DNA from: Bacteroidales bacterium
GTDB lineage: Bacteria; Bacteroidota; Bacteroidia; Bacteroidales; UBA932
Assembly (NCBI GenBank): GCA_012839605.1
Contig: DUNA01000078.1
Location: forward strand, 19,492-83,491
Length of the DNA stretch: 64,000 bases
Reading direction: 5' to 3'
Both the position numbers and the translations under genes were made by a program. Below, piece after piece: positions 49,831 to 58,715 of the stretch (its first letter is position 1; the number at the start of each line of letters is the position of its first letter). The notes under the pieces are model-generated. The model searched no databases. It was given only the letters and a program-made list of their open reading frames with translations, and was not told where the DNA came from.

Positions 49831-50949
49831 ATGACATTTGAGATTAAGGAAGTTTCTACAAAGAAAGAAATGAAACGGTTTGCCCGTTTTCCATTGCAAC
49901 TTTATAAAAACCATCCGCAATATGTACCGTCTTTGGTAGGAGATGAAATAAAGAGCATATGGAACTCTCCCAGCTTGAATTATTGCCAACAGAAAGCTTG
50001 GATTGCTTACAACAATAGAAACAAGGTGATTGGCCGCATAGTAGGAATTGTCAATCCGCGAGCGAATGAATTGTACGGATACAAGAGAATTCGTTTTGGA
50101 TGGTTTGATGTTGTGGATGATTTTTTTGTAGCAGAAGCGCTTTTGAAAACGGTAATAAATTGGGGTGCCGGTTTGGGAATGACAGAGATTCATGGACCTT
50201 TGGGTTACAATACTTGGAATAAGCAAGGAATGATGATCGAAGGGTTTGAGCGGATTCCTCAATTCAACTGTATTTATAATTACCCATATTATCCCAAATT
50301 TTTGGAACGAATGGGGTTTGCGAAAGAATTGGATTGGCTTCAGTATATTATGCCGGCTCAACAGCCGGTACCCGATAAAATAGAGCGAATCAATAGTCTT
50401 ATCATGAAGAAATATGATCTAAGGCTTTTGAAATGGAAGGGCTTTAAGGACATAGAACCTTATTTAGATGACTTTTTCAGTATGTACAACGACAGCTTCA
50501 TGACCGTAAGCAATTTCATACCGCTTTTGCCAGAAGAAATTGAAGCCGGTTTGAAGATGTACATCAAATTGCTTGACCCGGATTTGTCTTATTTTATTTT
50601 GGATTCAAATGACAAAATAGCTGCCTTTTCGATTTCTTTTCCAAGCATGTCGCAGGCGTTCAGAAAGGCCGGCGGATATCTTTTTCCGTTTGGCTGGTTT
50701 CATTTGTTAAAAGGATATTTTTTTTACAAAGACATTGATTTCATGATGATTGGAGCACATCCGGCCTGGAAGGGCAAAGGATTGAGCTCTATATACCACT
50801 ACCACACAAACAAAACCATTATCAAGAAGAAACTTCGCTGGGCTGTGACAAATCCTCAATTGGAAAACAACCAAGCCATTGAAATCTGGAAAGAATACGA
50901 TAAGGAATTACATACACGCAGACGTTGCTATTTAAAAACCATACAATAA
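49831..50949 (+). CDS. GNAT-fold acetyltransferase-like protein
   Basis: A 372-residue protein beginning MTFEIKEVSTKKEMKRF. The middle part (GPLGYNTWNKQGMMIEGFERIPQ) and the end (GKGLSSIYHYHTNKTIIKK) match a Bacteroidota family of large GNAT-like proteins with unknown substrates. The ATG at 49831 was preferred to that at 49810, which would overlap the previous gene by 17 bp. No membrane segment. It lies just before the hydrogenase locus but with a different probable role. Confidence 0.65.
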   Translation: MTFEIKEVSTKKEMKRFARFPLQLYKNHPQYVPSLVGDEIKSIWNSPSLNYCQQKAWIAYNNRNKVIGRIVGIVNPRANELYGYKRIRFGWFDVVDDFFVAEALLKTVINWGAGLGMTEIHGPLGYNTWNKQGMMIEGFERIPQFNCIYNYPYYPKFLERMGFAKELDWLQYIMPAQQPVPDKIERINSLIMKKYDLRLLKWKGFKDIEPYLDDFFSMYNDSFMTVSNFIPLLPEEIEAGLKMYIKLLDPDLSYFILDSNDKIAAFSISFPSMSQAFRKAGGYLFPFGWFHLLKGYFFYKDIDFMMIGAHPAWKGKGLSSIYHYHTNKTIIKKKLRWAVTNPQLENNQAIEIWKEYDKELHTRRRCYLKTIQ

Positions 50950-50964
50950 AAAACTTTTAAAAAC

Positions 50965-51309
50965 ATGACAATTCAAGAAATAGTGTCGCTTGTTCAGGGA
51001 AAAATACTGACCGGAAAGATTGCTCCGGAAGAAAGCATTGAGTATTGCTTTGCGTCTGATCTTATGAGCGATGTTCTAACCGTATGTCGCAGCGATTTTA
51101 TGCTTCTTACGGGTCTTTCAAACGTGCAGAGCATTAGAACAGCGGAAATGAGTGATTTGAAATACGTTTTGCTGGTCAGGGGTAAAACACCTCCGAAAGA
51201 AATGGTTGACTTGGCAGAAGAAAACGGTATAGTACTGATTATTAGTCCATATTCAATGTTTAAAGCATCCGGACTCTTATATGGCGCCGGTATAAAAGGA
51301 GTTTTTTAG
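50965..51309 (+). CDS. DRTGG domain protein, copy 1 of hydrogenase locus
   Basis: A 114-residue protein that is one DRTGG-type domain: FASDLMSDVLTV near residue 30 and the later VLLVRGKTPPKEMVDLA. DRTGG domains occur in regulatory proteins and near hydrogenase genes; ligand not known. It is the first gene of the locus and shares the last base of its TAG stop with the GTG start of the next gene. A second copy is at 53064. Confidence 0.8.
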   Translation: MTIQEIVSLVQGKILTGKIAPEESIEYCFASDLMSDVLTVCRSDFMLLTGLSNVQSIRTAEMSDLKYVLLVRGKTPPKEMVDLAEENGIVLIISPYSMFKASGLLYGAGIKGVF

Positions 51310-51722
51310 TGGACCTGACCTTTCAAATACAAGGCGGCGATTTTACGTCAGCAGGAACGGCCTCTTCTGAAGTCAGACGGACTTTGAAAGAATTGGGTGT
51401 AGACGCCTCTGTTATAAAGCGAGTAGTTGTAGCCTTATACGAAGCCGAGGTAAATATTGTAGCACACGCTTATAAGGGTGAGATTATGGCACAAATCAGT
51501 CCGGAACAAGTCTTTCTCAGGTTAACAGACCAAGGACCCGGTATTCCGGATATTGAAAAAGCCATGACTCCCGGTTATTCTACGGCATCCCAAGAAGTGA
51601 GAGAAATGGGTTTTGGTGCAGGTATGGGATTGCCTAATATTTGTAGAAATGCAGATGTTTTCAACATACATTCTGTTCCGGATAAAGGAACAACTGTAGA
51701 AATTACCATTCAAATCAATTGA
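51309..51722 (+). CDS. RsbW-like HATPase (anti-sigma/serine kinase type)
   Basis: A 137-residue GHKL ATPase without a receiver or dimerisation domain. N-box EAEVNIVAHA, G1 box DQGPGIP and G2 box GFGAGMGLPN are all visible. It is like RsbW and SpoIIAB, which phosphorylate anti-anti-sigma factors, but no such partner is encoded here. It starts with GTG at 51309 and overlaps the DRTGG stop by one base. Role inferred: regulation of, or energy coupling to, the hydrogenase-like protein next to it. Confidence 0.85.
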   Translation: MDLTFQIQGGDFTSAGTASSEVRRTLKELGVDASVIKRVVVALYEAEVNIVAHAYKGEIMAQISPEQVFLRLTDQGPGIPDIEKAMTPGYSTASQEVREMGFGAGMGLPNICRNADVFNIHSVPDKGTTVEITIQIN

Positions 51723-51728
51723 TAATTT

Positions 51729-53048
51729 ATGGATCAGAAAAGAAAACCGTTTCATCATGCGTTACGTATCCACAAAGAGATATGTACAGGATGTTCGCGT
51801 TGTATGCGTGTGTGTCCTACAGAAGCATTACGCGTGATTGACGGAAAAGCGACCCTGCATCCGGAATGGTGTATTGACTGTGGAGAATGCTTCAAAGTAT
51901 GCCCGGTCAGAGCCATAACAGTAGAAGATGACGATATAGCAAAAATATTTCAGTTCAAACACAGGATTCTGTTAGTGCCATCTATCTTTTTTGCTCAATT
52001 TGAAGAAAAGCTTACGCTGGAAGCCATCAATGGGATTCTATACGAAATGGGCTTTACAGAATTATGCATGGTAGAGCAAGGAGCTGATTTGTTGATAGAT
52101 GAAATCAATAAATACGTTGAAGAATTTGAAGGAGAGAAGCCGGTGATTTCATCTTATTGCCCGGCAGTTGTACGGCTTATACAAGTACGATTCCCCTCGT
52201 TTGCAGATCAGATCATGCGACTTATACCGCCTTTGGAAGTCACGGCTCAGTATTACAGGAGCGAGTACCAAAAAAACGGTGTGCCTTTAGATGATGTGGG
52301 TATTTTTTATGTTACACCTTGTGCGGCAAAAATTGCAGCTATAAAGGCACCGGTGGGTGGATACATTTCTCCCATCAACGGGGTCATCAATATGTCGGAA
52401 TTGTATAACAAAGTCTTCCTTGCTTATAAACAAAAGGGGGTAAACGAAAACGAGCATTGCACCCTTGTGCATTCCACTGTTTCTTCCGTAGGCATCCACT
52501 GGCCCACTACGGGGGGAGAGGCCAATCATATAAAAGGACGGGCATTGGCCATAGATAGTATGCCCAATGTGATAGATTTTTTGGAGCGTTTGGAAAATGA
52601 GGAAATCAAAGGAGTGGATTTCTTAGAGCTGAGAGCATGCGATATGTCTTGTTGTGGTGGCATTTTGGTGCAAGACAACCGTTTCCTTGTTCAGGAGCGC
52701 ATAGACAATTTAGGCCAAGAGTTGCCTGAAAAACATGCTTTAGATACAGAATTCAAAGAAGTATGTTCGGGACGTGTACCTATGAGTCCTGTAGAACCCA
52801 GGGCTATGGTAAAATACCATCCGGATATTACCATTGCTCTACAACGTATGGAAGAAGCACGCAGGTTGCGTGATGAGGTATTACCCAATATAGATTGTGG
52901 TGCGTGTGGAGCCCCTACGTGTGAAGCGTTGGCAGAAGATATCGTATGCAATAGAGCCACGTTGGAACATTGCGTTATTTTGCATGCATACGATGCAGAT
53001 TCGATAACGATTGAAAAGATTTGGGGTAAAAAGAGAATAAAAAAATAA
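51729..53048 (+). CDS. Hydrogenase-like iron-sulfur protein, probable sensor (HsfB-like)
   Basis: A 439-residue protein. Residues 19-58 form two [4Fe-4S] sites (CTGCSRCMRVCP and CIDCGECFKVCP). Residues about 75-340 are an [FeFe]-hydrogenase large-subunit fold, and the C-terminus holds an RnfB-like 4Fe-4S motif (CGACGAPTC, Cys390, Cys393, Cys398). The four cysteines that would hold the H-cluster cubane are kept (Cys144, Cys198, Cys304, Cys308), but the proton-transfer cysteine of TSCCPAW is Tyr143, the Met of MPC is Thr, and the ExMxC motif is ELRAC. This suggests a redox or H2 sensor, not a turnover enzyme (inference). It sits between an HATPase and a DRTGG gene. Confidence 0.82.
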   Translation: MDQKRKPFHHALRIHKEICTGCSRCMRVCPTEALRVIDGKATLHPEWCIDCGECFKVCPVRAITVEDDDIAKIFQFKHRILLVPSIFFAQFEEKLTLEAINGILYEMGFTELCMVEQGADLLIDEINKYVEEFEGEKPVISSYCPAVVRLIQVRFPSFADQIMRLIPPLEVTAQYYRSEYQKNGVPLDDVGIFYVTPCAAKIAAIKAPVGGYISPINGVINMSELYNKVFLAYKQKGVNENEHCTLVHSTVSSVGIHWPTTGGEANHIKGRALAIDSMPNVIDFLERLENEEIKGVDFLELRACDMSCCGGILVQDNRFLVQERIDNLGQELPEKHALDTEFKEVCSGRVPMSPVEPRAMVKYHPDITIALQRMEEARRLRDEVLPNIDCGACGAPTCEALAEDIVCNRATLEHCVILHAYDADSITIEKIWGKKRIKK

Positions 53049-53063
53049 AACGACTAGAAGAAT

Positions 53064-53399
53064 ATGACAGTAAAAGAAATGGCCCAAACCCTTGGACTAA
53101 AGGTTCTTGCCGGAGAAGGTGGTTTGGAAAAGAAAATTATTGGAGGGTACACATCGGATTTGTTAAGTGATGTGATGGGGTATGCAGACGCAGGTTACGT
53201 ATGGATTACGTTGCAAACACATAAAAATGTGATGGCTATTGCCTCGCTTAAAGAATTGGCGGCAGTAGTTCTTGTGAAAGGATTTGAACCCGATGCAGAC
53301 ACTGTTGAGCTAGCGGAACAGGAGGATATTCCCATATTGAGTACTACGGAACAAGCCTTTGAACTTTCCGGTCGTTTGTACCGATTGCTTCACCCTTGA
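53064..53399 (+). CDS. DRTGG domain protein, copy 2 of hydrogenase locus
   Basis: A 111-residue protein, a second stand-alone DRTGG-type domain (GGYTSDLLSDVMGYADAG near 29). It has weak similarity to the copy at 50965, so they look like old duplicates. It begins 15 bp after the hydrogenase-like gene and its end runs into the start region of the PHP gene. Confidence 0.78.
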   Translation: MTVKEMAQTLGLKVLAGEGGLEKKIIGGYTSDLLSDVMGYADAGYVWITLQTHKNVMAIASLKELAAVVLVKGFEPDADTVELAEQEDIPILSTTEQAFELSGRLYRLLHP

Positions 53400-53401
53400 T
53401 T

Positions 53402-54118
53402 ATGGCATCTATTAGAGCCGATTTGCACATCCACACTTTTTTGTCTCCTTGTGGTGACATTGACATGACACCAAGGAATATTGTTCGTATGGCAAAAGAA
53501 AAAAAATTGGACTTGATAGCCATTACGGACCACAATTCCACATTGCAAGCCCCGGAAGTACAACGCGTTGGGGAAAAAGAAGGACTTGCTGTTCTTTGCG
53601 GAGCAGAAATTACTACAAAAGAAGAGGTGCATTGTCTGGCTCTTGTAGAAACAGAAACCCAGCGGGTAGAGTTGCAAGAATATCTGGAAAAGTACCTGCC
53701 TCCCATTCCCAACGATCCCGATTTTTTTGGATACCAATTTTGGGTAGACGAAGAAGAAAACGTCTTGGGAGAAGTACCGCATTTGCTGATTTCCGCCATT
53801 GAACAAAATATCGATCAAGTAGAAGCTTTTGTTCATAGCATAGGGGGGCTGTTTATTCCGGCACATATTGAAAGACCACGAAACTCCTTGTTTAGTCAAT
53901 TGGGATTTGTTCCTCCGGGATTGAAAGCCGATGCTCTTGAGTTGTCAAGACATACAAACCCTGATGATTTTATAAAGAAAAATCCCTATCTGAAGCTTTT
54001 TAAAATAATTCAATCTTCAGACGCCCATTATATACAACATATTGGGTCTGTATATACGGAATTCACTATGGAAAAGCCTTGTTTTGAAGGGTTGAAAAAA
54101 GCATTAACTCTTTTGTAA
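53402..54118 (+). CDS. PHP domain phosphoesterase
   Basis: A 238-residue protein with the four PHP motifs: DLHIHTFLSPCG at the start, ITDHN, GAEIT and the C-terminal SDAHY. These bind up to three metal ions and hydrolyse phosphoesters. The substrate is not known. The ATG at 53402 was chosen; the frame is open from a TTG at 53396 overlapping the previous stop. It is 3 bp before the next HATPase gene. Confidence 0.87.
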   Translation: MASIRADLHIHTFLSPCGDIDMTPRNIVRMAKEKKLDLIAITDHNSTLQAPEVQRVGEKEGLAVLCGAEITTKEEVHCLALVETETQRVELQEYLEKYLPPIPNDPDFFGYQFWVDEEENVLGEVPHLLISAIEQNIDQVEAFVHSIGGLFIPAHIERPRNSLFSQLGFVPPGLKADALELSRHTNPDDFIKKNPYLKLFKIIQSSDAHYIQHIGSVYTEFTMEKPCFEGLKKALTLL

Positions 54119-54121
54119 ATT

Positions 54122-54676
54122 ATGAACGATCTGGCATTGCATTTGCTTGATATAGTACAGAACTCTTTGTCTGCAGGAGCCTCTCTGATTACTATAATAG
54201 TTGACGAAGATTTGATAAAAAACAAATTGAGCATGGCAGTTAAAGACAACGGGCGGGGGATGACCCAAGAGCAGGTAAAAAAACTGAGTGATCCTTTTTT
54301 CACCTCCCGTACCACAAGGCGTGTGGGTCTTGGAGTGCCTCTTTTTCGGCAGACGGCAGAACAAAGCGGCGGCAGCCTGGAAGTAACTTCCGAGCCGGGA
54401 AAAGGCACCTTGTTATCGGTACATTTTCAATACGACCATTTGGACAGGCCGCCTTTGGGAGACATCCCCAATGCCGTGGTGTTGATGATGTCTGCCAACC
54501 CTCATGTAGACTTTGAATACAAGTATTCATACAACGGGAAATCGTATGAAATTGACACCTTTCAGTTGAAAGAAGTACTGGGAGACACCCCATTAAGTGA
54601 CTTGCATGTAATGGGTATGATAGAAGAAATGATTAAGACAAATCAAAGCGATCTGAAAGTTTGCCCGATTCAATAA
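54122..54676 (+). CDS. HATPase domain protein of hydrogenase locus
   Basis: A 184-residue GHKL ATPase. The N-box region (LHLLDIVQNSLSAGA) lies at the very start, G1 reads KDNGRGM, the F-box DPFFTSR and G2 GLGVPLF. There is no His phosphoacceptor domain. Residues about 108-184 form an extra C-terminal part of unknown fold. With the RsbW-like protein it gives two orphan ATPases in one locus. Transcription of the structural genes seems to restart 8 bp after its stop. Confidence 0.82.
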   Translation: MNDLALHLLDIVQNSLSAGASLITIIVDEDLIKNKLSMAVKDNGRGMTQEQVKKLSDPFFTSRTTRRVGLGVPLFRQTAEQSGGSLEVTSEPGKGTLLSVHFQYDHLDRPPLGDIPNAVVLMMSANPHVDFEYKYSYNGKSYEIDTFQLKEVLGDTPLSDLHVMGMIEEMIKTNQSDLKVCPIQ

Positions 54677-54691
54677 TTTGGGTTAGATTTG
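54660..54691 (+). promoter_or_regulatory. Promoter of the hydABC structural genes
   Basis: This is the best promoter match in the window: TTTG at 54660-54663, a 20-bp spacer and TAGATTTG at 54684-54691, as in the Bacteroides -33/-7 consensus. The start site would be near 54696, giving a leader of about 38 nt to the ATG at 54734. The -33 part lies in the 3' end of the HATPase gene. Confidence 0.6.
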
Positions 54692-54733
54692 CGGATTCCA
54701 TAAAGGTAAATTTTAAACTATTATTTATTGACT

Positions 54734-55123
54734 ATGACAAAGATTAAATCATTGGACGAATTGCGTCAGAAAAAACAGCAACTCGAACAAAGCTTGGAAA
54801 TCAGGGAAAAAAGTGACCACCCGGAAAGCATGATCCAGATTAAAGTTGCTATGGCAACGTGTGGGATTGCTGCGGGAGCCCGTACAGTAATGAACGCTCT
54901 GGTTGAAAAAATCAGAAATGAAAAGATTCCTGCAGTAGTAACCCAAACAGGTTGCATGGGATATTGCTACGCAGAGCCTACTATTGAAGTGAAAAAACCG
55001 GGACAAGATCCCGTAGTATTTTCCTATGTCGATGTCAAAAAAGCAGAAGAGATAATAGATAAATACATACGTAATAATGAATTGATTGACGGTATTCTGC
55101 CGGCGAACTATCAGACTATTTAA
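54734..55123 (+). CDS. Thioredoxin-like [2Fe-2S] ferredoxin, HydB N-domain paralogue
   Basis: A 129-residue protein with the cysteine pattern of thioredoxin-like [2Fe-2S] proteins: ATCGIAAGA (one Cys after a strand) and TGCMGYCYAEP. It resembles the first domain of the HydB protein that follows (VCGGTGCQA and TGCFGFC). It likely carries electrons to or from the hydrogenase. The ATG at 54734 was chosen over the TTG at 54728. First gene of the transcript from the promoter at 54660-54691. Confidence 0.85.
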   Translation: MTKIKSLDELRQKKQQLEQSLEIREKSDHPESMIQIKVAMATCGIAAGARTVMNALVEKIRNEKIPAVVTQTGCMGYCYAEPTIEVKKPGQDPVVFSYVDVKKAEEIIDKYIRNNELIDGILPANYQTI

Positions 55124-55148
55124 TCCAATCAATTAATATAGAATCATA

Positions 55149-56936
55149 ATGTACAAAATGCAATTACTTGTTTGCGGTGGGACTGGGTGCCAGGCCTCTG
55201 CAAGCGCAACAATTGTAGACAAACTGAATGAATCACTGAAGGCTCATGGTTTGACAGAAGATGCACAGGTTGTGATAACCGGTTGCTTTGGCTTCTGTGA
55301 AAAAGGACCTATTGTTAAAGTGATACCGGACAACACGTTCTACACACAGGTGACCCCGGAAGACGCAGAGGAAATAGTTGCCGAACACATTCTGAAAGGA
55401 AGAAGAGTTTCTCGTTTGTTGTACGAAGATCCCGAAACAAAAGAACACGTTTCAGACTCCAAACACATGGGATTTTACCAAAAACAAATGAGGATTGCCC
55501 TGAGGAATTGCGGTTTTATTGATCCGGAAAATATTGACGAATACATCGCCAGAGATGGTTATTCCGCTTTGGCACAGGTGATTACAGAGCTCACTCCGGA
55601 TCAGGCCATAGATATGCTCAAGCAGAGCGGACTGAGAGGAAGAGGTGGAGCCGGTTTCCCCGCAGGTTTAAAATGGGAATTTACCAAAAACTATACGGCT
55701 GATCAAAAGTATGTAGTTTGTAATGCCGACGAAGGCGACCCCGGAGCGTTTATGGACCGTTCCATTTTGGAAGGCGACCCCAATTCGGTGATAGAAGCTA
55801 TGGCCATTTGCGGATACTGTATAGGAGCCAATAAAGGTGTGGTATATATCCGTGCTGAATATCCGTTGGCCATTCATCGTTTGCAGGTTGCCATTGAGCA
55901 AGCAAACGAGTACGGTTTGCTTGGCAAAAACATTTTGGGAACGGACTTTTCCTTTGAAATGGAATTGCGTTACGGTGCCGGTGCTTTTGTTTGTGGAGAA
56001 GAGACAGCGTTGATTGCATCGATGGAAGGCGGTAGGGGAGAGCCCAACTTTAAACCTCCTTTCCCGGCCGAATCCGGCTACAACAAAAAACCTACTTGCG
56101 TGAACAACGTAGAAACGTTTGCAAACGTCCCGGTTATTTATTTGAAAGGACCCGAATGGTTTTCCTCTATTGGTACTGAAAAGTCCAAAGGAACAAAGGT
56201 GTTTGCTCTTGCAGGAAAAATCAACAACGTAGGACTCATAGAAGTACCTATGGGTATCACGTTGCGTGAGATTATTTTTGAAATTGGTGGTGGAATTAAG
56301 GACGGAAAGAAATTTAAAGCCGTTCAAACAGGAGGTCCTTCAGGCGGTTGTTTGACGGAAAAAGATCTGGACACACCTATTGATTTTGACAGTCTGTTAG
56401 CTGCCGGTTCCATGATGGGATCGGGAGGTATGATTGTTATGGATGAGGACGACTGTATGGTTTCCATTGCAAAATTCTACTTGGAATTTATAGTGGAAGA
56501 ATCTTGTGGAAAATGTACTCCTTGCCGCGTAGGCAACAAACGCATGTTGGAAACTTTGGAAAAAATATGTGGAGGCAAAGGAGACATGGAAGATTTGGAC
56601 AACTTGAGAAATATGGCCCATGTCATTCGCGATACATCCTTGTGCGGACTGGGACAAACTTCTCCCAATCCCGTACTTTCTACGCTTGATAACTTCTACG
56701 ATGAATACGTAGCACACGTTAAGGATAAGAAATGCGAAGCCAAACAATGTAAGGCACTGGCAACATATACCATTATTCCCGAGGCATGTACCGGATGTAC
56801 CGTATGTGCAAGAAATTGCCCCACAGATGCCATTACAGGTGAAAGAAGGCAGCCGCATTTTATCAATCAGGATCTCTGTATCCGTTGTGGTGTATGTTAT
56901 ACCAAGTGTAAGTTTAACGCAATCTTAGTTCAATAG
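55149..56936 (+). CDS. hydB: Bifurcating [FeFe] hydrogenase subunit HydB (NuoF-like)
   Basis: A 595-residue flavoprotein. Residues 1-95: thioredoxin-like [2Fe-2S] domain. About 115-440: NuoF core with the FMN/NADH motifs RGRGGAGFPAGLKW and CNADEGDPGAFMDR. About 450-490: [4Fe-4S] motif SCGKCTPCR. The C-terminus has two [4Fe-4S] sites (CTGCTVCARNCP and CIRCGVCYTKC). This order is that of HydB in trimeric hydrogenases (as in Thermotoga maritima), where its FMN is thought to split electrons between NAD and ferredoxin. 25 bp after the small [2Fe-2S] gene, 8 bp before hydA. Confidence 0.93.
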   Translation: MYKMQLLVCGGTGCQASASATIVDKLNESLKAHGLTEDAQVVITGCFGFCEKGPIVKVIPDNTFYTQVTPEDAEEIVAEHILKGRRVSRLLYEDPETKEHVSDSKHMGFYQKQMRIALRNCGFIDPENIDEYIARDGYSALAQVITELTPDQAIDMLKQSGLRGRGGAGFPAGLKWEFTKNYTADQKYVVCNADEGDPGAFMDRSILEGDPNSVIEAMAICGYCIGANKGVVYIRAEYPLAIHRLQVAIEQANEYGLLGKNILGTDFSFEMELRYGAGAFVCGEETALIASMEGGRGEPNFKPPFPAESGYNKKPTCVNNVETFANVPVIYLKGPEWFSSIGTEKSKGTKVFALAGKINNVGLIEVPMGITLREIIFEIGGGIKDGKKFKAVQTGGPSGGCLTEKDLDTPIDFDSLLAAGSMMGSGGMIVMDEDDCMVSIAKFYLEFIVEESCGKCTPCRVGNKRMLETLEKICGGKGDMEDLDNLRNMAHVIRDTSLCGLGQTSPNPVLSTLDNFYDEYVAHVKDKKCEAKQCKALATYTIIPEACTGCTVCARNCPTDAITGERRQPHFINQDLCIRCGVCYTKCKFNAILVQ

Positions 56937-56944
56937 GCACAAAT

Positions 56945-58708
56945 ATGGAAACTGTAAAAATAAAAATAGACAATAAACAATTAGAGGTTCCTAAGGGAAC
57001 AACTATCCTTCAGGCAGCAAAAGATGCGGGGATTACCATTCCCACTCTTTGCTACATGAATTTACCGCACTTAGCCAAGGAGCACAAACCGGGAAGTTGC
57101 CGTGTTTGTGTTGTGGAGGTAAAAGGGCATAAGACATTGGTTCCTTCTTGTGTTACAAAATGTGTAGACGGGATGGAGGTGCTTACCCATTCGCTGCGTG
57201 CCATCAATGCCCGCAGAACAGTTGTGGAACTGCTGATTTCAGACCACCCGAAAGATTGCCTTATATGTCCGTCATCCGGCTCTTGTGAATTGCAAGATTT
57301 GGCCATTACTTTGGGAATACGTGAAATACCTTGCGTAGACAACGCCGCCATCTCTACATACCGTAAAGATTCGTCGCCCTCTTTGCTTCGTGATATGGAT
57401 AAATGTGTGATGTGCCGTAGTTGTGAAACCGTATGTAACGAAATTCAGACAGTTGGAGCACTCAATGCCATTCACCGTGGATTTATGTCTGTAGTGGCTC
57501 CTGCTTTTGAGCAAGACTTGATAGACAGCCCCTGTACTTTCTGTGGACAGTGTGTGGCCGTTTGCCCCACAGGTGCATTGACCATGCAAGATCATACCTT
57601 CCAGGTAATTCGTGCTTTGGCAGACGAAAGCAAATTTGTGGTTGTACAAACAGCGCCTGCTGTACGAGCTGCTTTGGGTGAAGAGTTTGGTTATGAACCG
57701 GGCACTTTGGTTACCGGAAAAATGGTGGCCGCTTTGAGAGCTCTTGGGTTTGACAAAGTGTTGGATACAGACTTTGCAGCCGACCTTACCATTATGGAAG
57801 AAGGAACGGAATTGCTCGATAGAATTTCCAGACACTTGCAAGGAGACAAAGACGTAAGATTGCCTATTCTCACTTCTTGCTGCCCGGCATGGGTGAATTT
57901 CTTTGAAACAAACTACCCGGATATGCTGGACGTGCCTTCTACAGCTCGCTCACCTCAACAAATGTTTGGCTCAATAGCCAAAACGTACTTGGCCAACAAA
58001 TTGGGAGTTAAGAAAGAAGACATGGTGGTAGTATCCATCATGCCCTGTTTGGCAAAAAAATATGAGTGCCAAAGGAAAGAATTCTACACAGACGGTATTC
58101 CAGATGTAGATTATGCATTATCCACGCGTGAATTAGCTCGCTTGATCAAATACGGTAATATTGATTTCACTTCCTTGGAAGATGAAAACTTTGACCGTTT
58201 CATGGGTGAGTCAACGGGAGCTGCCGTAATTTTTGGTGTAACGGGTGGTGTGATTGAAGCAGCTACACGTACGGCTTACGAAATCTTTACCGGAAAAACG
58301 TTGGAAAATGTGGACTTCCACGAACTTAGAGGCTTGGAAGGCATCCGTCAGGCAACGATAGACTTTGACGGAACACCTATACACATTGGTATTGCACATA
58401 CGCTTGGCAACGCCAGAAAATTGCTGGATGGTGTAAGAAGCGGTATGTACAATTTCCACGCTATTGAAATCATGGCTTGCCCCGGTGGTTGTATTGGCGG
58501 TGCCGGACAACCCTTGCACAGAGGAGATTCTTCTGTATTAGAAGCCAGAATGAAAGCCATCTATAAAGAGGACGCCAATAAGGTCATACGGAAATCTCAT
58601 GAGAATCCGGAGATTGTCACGCTTTATGAAGAATTCTTGGGTGCACCAATGAGTGAAAAAGCCCATGAGTTACTGCATACATGCTATTTTTGTCATCCAA
58701 GAAAATAA
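56945..58708 (+). CDS. hydA: [FeFe] hydrogenase catalytic subunit HydA
   Basis: A 587-residue enzyme with a complete set of sites. N-terminal [2Fe-2S] domain (about 5-80), the His-Cys3 [4Fe-4S] motif HPKDCLICPSSGSC, and two further [4Fe-4S] clusters (CVMCRSCETVC and CTFCGQCVAVC). All three H-cluster motifs are intact: TSCCPAW (Cys312, Cys313), MPCLAKKYE (Cys368) and EIMACPGGC (Cys512, Cys516). A small-subunit-like domain follows. It produces or uses H2; with HydB and HydC it fits NADH- and ferredoxin-dependent bifurcation. No HydE, HydF or HydG maturation gene is in the window. Confidence 0.96.
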   Translation: METVKIKIDNKQLEVPKGTTILQAAKDAGITIPTLCYMNLPHLAKEHKPGSCRVCVVEVKGHKTLVPSCVTKCVDGMEVLTHSLRAINARRTVVELLISDHPKDCLICPSSGSCELQDLAITLGIREIPCVDNAAISTYRKDSSPSLLRDMDKCVMCRSCETVCNEIQTVGALNAIHRGFMSVVAPAFEQDLIDSPCTFCGQCVAVCPTGALTMQDHTFQVIRALADESKFVVVQTAPAVRAALGEEFGYEPGTLVTGKMVAALRALGFDKVLDTDFAADLTIMEEGTELLDRISRHLQGDKDVRLPILTSCCPAWVNFFETNYPDMLDVPSTARSPQQMFGSIAKTYLANKLGVKKEDMVVVSIMPCLAKKYECQRKEFYTDGIPDVDYALSTRELARLIKYGNIDFTSLEDENFDRFMGESTGAAVIFGVTGGVIEAATRTAYEIFTGKTLENVDFHELRGLEGIRQATIDFDGTPIHIGIAHTLGNARKLLDGVRSGMYNFHAIEIMACPGGCIGGAGQPLHRGDSSVLEARMKAIYKEDANKVIRKSHENPEIVTLYEEFLGAPMSEKAHELLHTCYFCHPRK

Positions 58709-58715
58709 CCCGTAA

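Noticed and set aside
55668..56327. 219-codon minus-strand frame inside hydB
   Set aside because: Shadow of the conserved HydB core; composition is typical of antisense frames.
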